From Homalodisca vitripennis (taxonomy: Eukaryota; Arthropoda; Insecta; Hemiptera; Cicadellidae), in NCBI RefSeq assembly GCF_021130785.1, contig NC_060208.1:169936501-170000500 (forward strand): a stretch of DNA of 64,000 nucleotides, read 5' to 3'. Each line of letters starts with the position of its first letter. Positions within the stretch are counted from its first letter, which is position 1. Under the pieces are notes generated by a model. The model ran no database searches, was not told the DNA's origin, and saw only the letters and a program-made list of their open reading frames with translations. Both the position numbers and the translations under genes were made by a program. Below, piece by piece: positions 59,397 to 64,000 of the stretch.

Positions 59397-60360
59397 TTTT
59401 TTATTGTAACAAGGATTCAGTCAACCTCCAAAAATTAATTCTATTCGTTTATTTTTAGAGTCAGCGGGAATAAGGGCAGGCATTGTCTTTTTAACGGAGC
59501 ATTGGTTACATAAAGGTACCAAATACATTTAGAATAAATTTAACAACCTCAAACTTGTTTCGTTTGTCTGCATATCCAATATAACATGTAGTGGAGTGTG
59601 TATCCTCGCTATGCCTGGTCTCTCAGTTTCTTCTGCTCACGATTTGTGTAGTTTTTCAAGAGAAGCGATTTTTGAATGCTGTGCTGCGTTTATTATATAT
59701 CGTAAAGCTGTAATAATTATATGTTTATATCGACCGCCGAAAAGTGATAAACATGTTTTTAACAATTTTTATGTCGCATTAGTCAATTATTAAAACTCAC
59801 TGAAAATAAGTAGAAAAATGCTTTTATTTTGCTCATTGGAGACTTTATTAGATTTTTAATGGATAATATTATGACTTAAGTTTTTTAAATATTTTGAGAG
59901 CATGTGTAGTTTAGAAGCTACAGTTCCCGTTACCACCAGAGTAACGTCTAACTCTCAGACATGTATCTTGTATATATTTACAAATTTAAAGCAGTAAGTA
60001 CAGAGGTTCATGAAACTGGGCTTTCTGGCCATCTAGTTCAATCTTTAGTCTTTTATATTGATATTTTCCCCCAATATGAAAATGTACACTAATTAGTTGG
60101 TTTTAGTAGATGTTTCTCTTAATTCAATGTACAAAGATTAAATTTAAACTTAGATTCAAAAAAGATTCAATGTCTAAATGCAAATCTTAATGATAAATTT
60201 AAGCAATTTATAGGAACCTTTAGATGATTTTTCTTCTGTTTCTTCTGTTTTTTTTCATAATCGAGCTAACAAAACTGTACATAAAAATCGCATCAAAAAA
60301 ACGTAGATGACTAAAGGTCTTCAAATTTCTAACCAAAGGAAAAGAGAATAGCATTAACTC
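59397..60360 (+). pseudogene. CR1-like endonuclease domain remnant
   Basis: Blocks in order are FSQPPKINSIRLFLESAGIR, VFLTEHWLHKG (59484-59516; the E is the conserved catalytic-site glutamate position), CILAMPGLSVSSAHDLCSFS, AVIIICLYRPPKSDKHVFNN (59704-59763), LIGDF (59837-59850, family GDFN), TTRVTSNSQTC, FKAVSTEVHETGLSGHLVQS (to 60042) and MTKGLQISNQRKRE (60308-60350). The terminal SDH motif that forms the active site reads SGH, so the catalytic aspartate is lost. Multiple stops. In live elements this domain nicks the target DNA to prime reverse transcription. Confidence 0.8.
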
Positions 60361-60384
60361 ATTAAATTGTACAAAATGATGATT

Positions 60385-61010
60385 TCTAGCTATCCTTTCA
60401 TAAATATAAGAGTATCTTTAAGAACTGTGATAAAGCAGCAAGGATTGGATTTAGCAGTAAACTCTAGTCTTACTTGGCAGCAGCTTATCAGCCAAACCAA
60501 ACTGAATAGTCTTCTACGCCATTCTGACGCTAACAAATGCAGTAAATTTTGCTACTCTAAAACAGTTATATTCAGTCTATATCAGTCGCATATCTCATAT
60601 AGAGTCATGTTTTGGATTAGTTCTAACGTATTAATTAAGGTCTTCCGGATACAAAACAGGGTCATCAGACTGCTGATATGAGCCTCCTATAACGATTCTT
60701 GTAAACCTCATTTTCAATCCATTGCAATCTTACTTATGTCTTTATTGTATATCTTCCAGTGCCTTTTGTACGCCAAGCTATACCTTGATAAGTTCATGTC
60801 CAGAAACCATACTCGTACACACTTTACAAGGACATCATCGCATAAAACATCATTGCTGCAATATCCTATCCATCAAACTACCCTTTATCAAAAGTCCCCA
60901 TACTGCTACTGTATTACTCTGTATAAGCACGCGCAACTCCACTTGTAAGGAGTGCAATCGTATAAAAAATTCAAGAAGTTCTTTTGCAATTTCTTGACAA
61001 GTTATTTTCA
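60385..61010 (+). pseudogene. CR1-like reverse transcriptase C-terminus
   Basis: The frame 60367-60681 contains GLDLAVNSSLTWQQLI, SYRVMFWISSNVLIKVF and RIQNRVIRLLI. After a stop, another frame gives ILLMSLLYIFQCLLYAKLYL, HTRTHFTRTSSHKTSLLQYP, IHQTTLYQKSPYCYCITLYK and KKFKKFFCNFL. These are the typical end of CR1/Jockey-group ORF2: SSLTW, LQxRxIR, ILTLPSLYIxE, TRxxxxLxxPxHRTxLYEKSPxYxGIxLYN and a final FKxxLxxFL. The catalytic palm (YADD/FADD) is absent because of the upstream deletion. Confidence 0.8.
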
Positions 61011-61200
61011 ATGAATGTTTCTATAGTAATTGTAATGAAATTATACCAATAGGTTGCATTTCTTTATAATTACAGTGACTTCAATAGAACTAGTACTGTT
61101 GCTTGCTAAAGGTGTTTCGTACTGTTCTTTGTTTAACGATTATTTTGCATTGTGCATATACAAGGCGTGCTTGATGATATAAAGAAATAAATAAAATATT

Positions 61201-62834
61201 AGATCAAAACTTATCTTTCAATGGAATAAATATCATTCAGATAAGCTTTAACTTTGTAAAAATCTTCATGATAATGTTAAATCCTGAAACCAGAAATATA
61301 TAACATTGTTGATTAAGTTTTTGATCAAACTGTAACATTTATGATTTCATGAAATCGCTATTAATTTCTAGCGGTTGTAATAAGAATTCAAAAGAAAATG
61401 AGATAAATAAGATTAACAGTGAGATGGTTATTTTTTCCATATTTAATAAGTCAACACTCGACTAATGCGGGAGGCAGGGTATCATCAAACTTCACTGTTT
61501 ATCTAACTCGTGAAATAGTTACAATACGGTGCATTAAGTGAAAGACGAATCAACATTAATTACGTTCTGAAAGTCTTCTGATTTTGAAATCTTATTGTAA
61601 AGACAGAAGTGGACTATTCTCAATACTGTATGTATACCACTTAATTACAAAATTGATATTTCAGTAAAAAAACACTGTTTTAAATAATTGATATTTTAGT
61701 AGTACGATTTTTGCTACGCTGTAGCTTAATTTATCACAACGTTAGTTTCATTAAAAACTAAATTCATTTCTTTACAATGATTGAGCTTTTTATTATTCTT
61801 TCATCACTGTTAGTACTCATTTAATATTATATCTTTAAACCGTTGGGAATGAAAGCGCAGAAATAGTTTGTTAGTGAATAATCAGCAGCGTAACATGATA
61901 CAGGTAGAAGGCTAGATGTGGAAATGGGTGTACAACAATGTCAGTTGTTCTTGTCTAATTGAATTCAACCGAGGTAAAACAGCTTGCAGGTATGACCTTC
62001 TCCATCTTATTAGCCTGGAAACCGAGAAACAATATGCATTATAATAGTTTTATGGGGGTAAATTTGGGGGGTTGCCAAGTGACTAAAATATGAAACTATA
62101 AATAAAACCCAAATCAACACCAATCGGATAGTTTAAACGAAGAAAATAGTCTATTTGATAAAAGATGGCAGTTTTCACAAATAAATTATCGGCCATCTAC
62201 GCAAACAGTTTCATAACGCCAAAAACTTATCAGCACATCTACTTGGGAGTTAACTGGTAGTATTAAACTGTTGTATTAAAGTAATAGTTAAATTTGAAGC
62301 ATATATCTCTAGAGTGTTTTATTTTTAATTATTAAAAGATGTTAAGTTCTTCATAAATGTAATTTATATGCCTATTTTCTTGTTTAATTCGTTATCTCTT
62401 ATAAATATTTTAAATATTTAAATATATATGTTTAAATATTTCAAATCAAATCACCTAGAATAATTTTATAAAATATTTACAACGTGGTTTTCAGTCAATT
62501 CCTTGATACGTAATCACTATTTCCAAGCGTCTGTTTTTCTCACTCGGTCGATGCCCACCACTGTAAACTGGTAGCAGACAATATTACGTAACTGAAGCTG
62601 AAATATTTTGAACTGCACGTGTATCAGTAGTATGATTCAGCGCATTTAACCATATTTCATAGATAAATACCCAAATTGTAAGCTATAGATACGTAACTGG
62701 CTTCACATTACAAATCTATAGTTTATTCCATTCTTGAGACAGACTAGCAGACAATCAATCAGGAAAGACATTGTCTACACACTTCACCAGACAAAATATA
62801 AATTGTAGTGACAGCGTACTGAGTAGCATGCATC
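61201..62834. other. A+T-rich DNA, nothing recognised
   Basis: No coding-like block, RNA gene or element end was found. Confidence 0.5.
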
Positions 62835-62905
62835 AGTAACGATCAGCCAAATCCCATAGGTAGGCAAGCACCATCTTTATTGGCTGTCTAGAATTCAAGT
62901 TTCAT
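62835..62905 (+). repeat. Dispersed repeat family R1, partial copy D
   Basis: CGATCAGCCAAATCCCATAG, CAAGCACCATC, and after a gap TTCAAGTTTCATGTC correspond to the core, the GCACCATC block and the TTTCAAGT block of the other copies, with the middle deleted. It lies head-to-tail with copy E. Confidence 0.5.
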
Positions 62906-62967
62906 GTCGGGTGTAAAATATAAAAATTAAATCTTTTAGAGATATGTACGCTACTTGTAAAAAACCA

Positions 62968-63165
62968 TTGTAAAACATTTACTAACGCTGAGTCAAACCC
63001 CTGGAGTGACATGCACTATCATCAAACACGATTTTACATATATAAATAGAACTTCATGGAAATTATTAGTCTATCAATTACTCCGTCTTAAGATTTCTTG
63101 CAAACAGACAGACAAAAATGAAATTCTGCCAATCCCTCCAGTGGTAGGCTTCGCTAACGCCCCAC
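62968..63165 (+). repeat. Dispersed repeat family R1, copy E
   Basis: Reads ATTGTAAAACATTTACTAAC, GCTGAGTCAAACCCCTGGAG, TGACATGCACTATCATCAAA, ACATATATAAATAGAACTTC, ATGGAAATTATTAGTCTATC, AGATTTCTTGCAAACAGACA, GACAAAAATGAAATTCTGCC and TCCCTCCAGTGGTAGGCTTC followed by GCTAACGC. It is the most complete 3' end of the family in this window and shows that the unit ends with the GACAGACA tail and GGTAGGCTTCGCTAACGC. The 74-codon frame over it is incidental. Confidence 0.7.
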
Positions 63166-63311
63166 CAATTACGATATGTCCTGTTTGGAAAAAACAGTGC
63201 GCTTCAACATATCCTTCGTTACTGAAATAATTTCTATGACTGATAATAACAACTGTGTTTTAATGGGTTTTAAATATAAATTACATTGTCATGACAGTAC
63301 CCCAAAATGTT

Positions 63312-63313
<2 letters not shown>
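63166..63313. other. Unassigned spacer
   Basis: Short A+T-rich sequence between repeat R1 copy E and the (TA)n tract; nothing seen. Confidence 0.45.

Positions 63314-63369
<56 letters not shown>
63314..63369. repeat. (TA)n microsatellite
   Basis: A pure TA dinucleotide run of 56 bp. Confidence 0.95.
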
Positions 63370-63375
<6 letters not shown>

Positions 63376-64000
63376 TACTTGCTAACGAATTTACTGAAAG
63401 TTCAAATGTGCGCAATAGAGATCATATTGTAGGAAAACTCATTGGACATTCAAACGACTGTGAAGTTGAGAAGTTTAGTGCGGTCTCTGAAACTGACCGC
63501 TAGATTGACGTTACAAGGTTACGTTTGAAGTTCCTCGTTTAGTATTGGCTCTATTTTCTGTATTCTCTGTGATGTGACATTTAGAGCTTATATATTAAGT
63601 TACTGTTTCATGTTCTCTTTTAATTAAGCTTAACTAGAATAATTCATAGTTATTTGTTTTAATAAATTACATTGTATTTATTATATTATATAAATATACA
63701 AATGATTCATACATTCATGAAAAATCTACAATTTTGCATGAGTTACAAGTTAATCATACAGTACGCTTCATATTACCAATGTTTTATAAGTGATACCTAA
63801 GTTATTTCAATTGAACAATAATGTGTTCTACATTTTAAAATCATTATTTAGCTTTATAAAACAGTTAGGTTGTTTTATAAAACAACCAGGTTAAACTTAA
63901 TAAAAAAGAGCACGAAACAGTTGAGAAATTTATAAGCTTTACTTTTCATATTTTCAAGTAACAGAAACTAGGGAAAATAGTAGGCGAGAACGCCATAATA
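63370..64000. other. A+T-rich DNA with an exact 20-bp palindrome
   Basis: GGTTGTTTTATAAAACAACC at 63868-63887 is a perfect palindrome. Nothing else was recognised to the end of the window. Confidence 0.55.

Larger units (their letters stand above)
58640..61200 (+). mobile_element. CR1-like non-LTR retrotransposon, internally deleted
   Basis: Plus-strand blocks follow the CR1-group order: an esterase-like ORF1 tail, a GC-rich inter-ORF region, the apurinic-type endonuclease of ORF2, then the C-terminal end of the reverse transcriptase and a 3' tail ending in AAAGAAATAAATAAAATA (61179-61198). Most of the polymerase domain is missing: the reading jumps from just after the endonuclease to the RT thumb region near 60400. 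Stops and frameshifts occur throughout. The 5' limit near 58640 is approximate. No target duplication was established. Confidence 0.8.

Noticed and set aside
63176..63370. 64-codon frame ending in Tyr-Ile repeats
   Set aside because: The second half is the (TA)n microsatellite and the first half overlaps repeat R1 copy E at its start.

Overview
The window looks like eukaryotic, probably insect (at least arthropod), intergenic or intronic DNA. It is strongly A+T-rich, with no operons, ribosome-binding sites or long open frames. It carries dinucleotide microsatellites and many decayed transposable elements of kinds common in arthropods: BEL/Pao, CR1-like non-LTR, Penelope-like with a GIY-YIG nuclease, a TTAA-flanked Kolobok-like element, a DUF7869-like relic, and a Helitron end. 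Family names come from recalled protein motifs and terminal structure, since no database search could be run.

Layout. 0-5 kb: unannotated A+T-rich DNA with one copy of a dispersed repeat (389-580) and a 140-bp foldback (3290-3429). 5.4-6.9 kb: a Kolobok-like DNA transposon with both ends and its TTAA target duplication. 8.6-13.6 kb: diverged duplications, a second dispersed-repeat copy, a perfect hairpin and a minisatellite. 16.2-18.35 kb: a frameshifted BEL/Pao gag-pol relic. 20.95-21.5 kb: a Helitron 3' end running into (TA)n. 22.95-23.18 kb: a foldback with a hammerhead-like core. 24.45-26.35 kb: a GC/CpG-elevated block with splice-donor-like sites. 27.2-27.35 kb: a short minus-strand coding-like block. 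31.1-32.2 kb: a Penelope-like 3' end. 35.66-36.93 kb: a candidate solo LTR. 41.5-42.3 kb: a DUF7869-like relic. 46.27-47.64 kb: a long-TIR element holding a 105-bp (GA)n. 48.86-48.96 kb: an exact 16-bp C15A minisatellite. 49.6-51.8 kb: a TTA-flanked TIR element nested in a foldback. 57.3-57.5 kb: the best candidate for a genuine host exon. 58.6-61.2 kb: an internally deleted CR1-like retrotransposon. 62.8-63.2 kb: more dispersed-repeat copies.

No complete protein-coding gene can be supported. The two candidate exons (57323-57504 plus; 27209-27343 minus) and the CpG-rich block suggest the window lies in or between genes with very long introns. The most interesting recurrent structure is a set of inverted-repeat elements whose centres resemble hammerhead ribozyme cores (CTGANGA, hairpin, GAAA). 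I found no convincing new multi-gene system.
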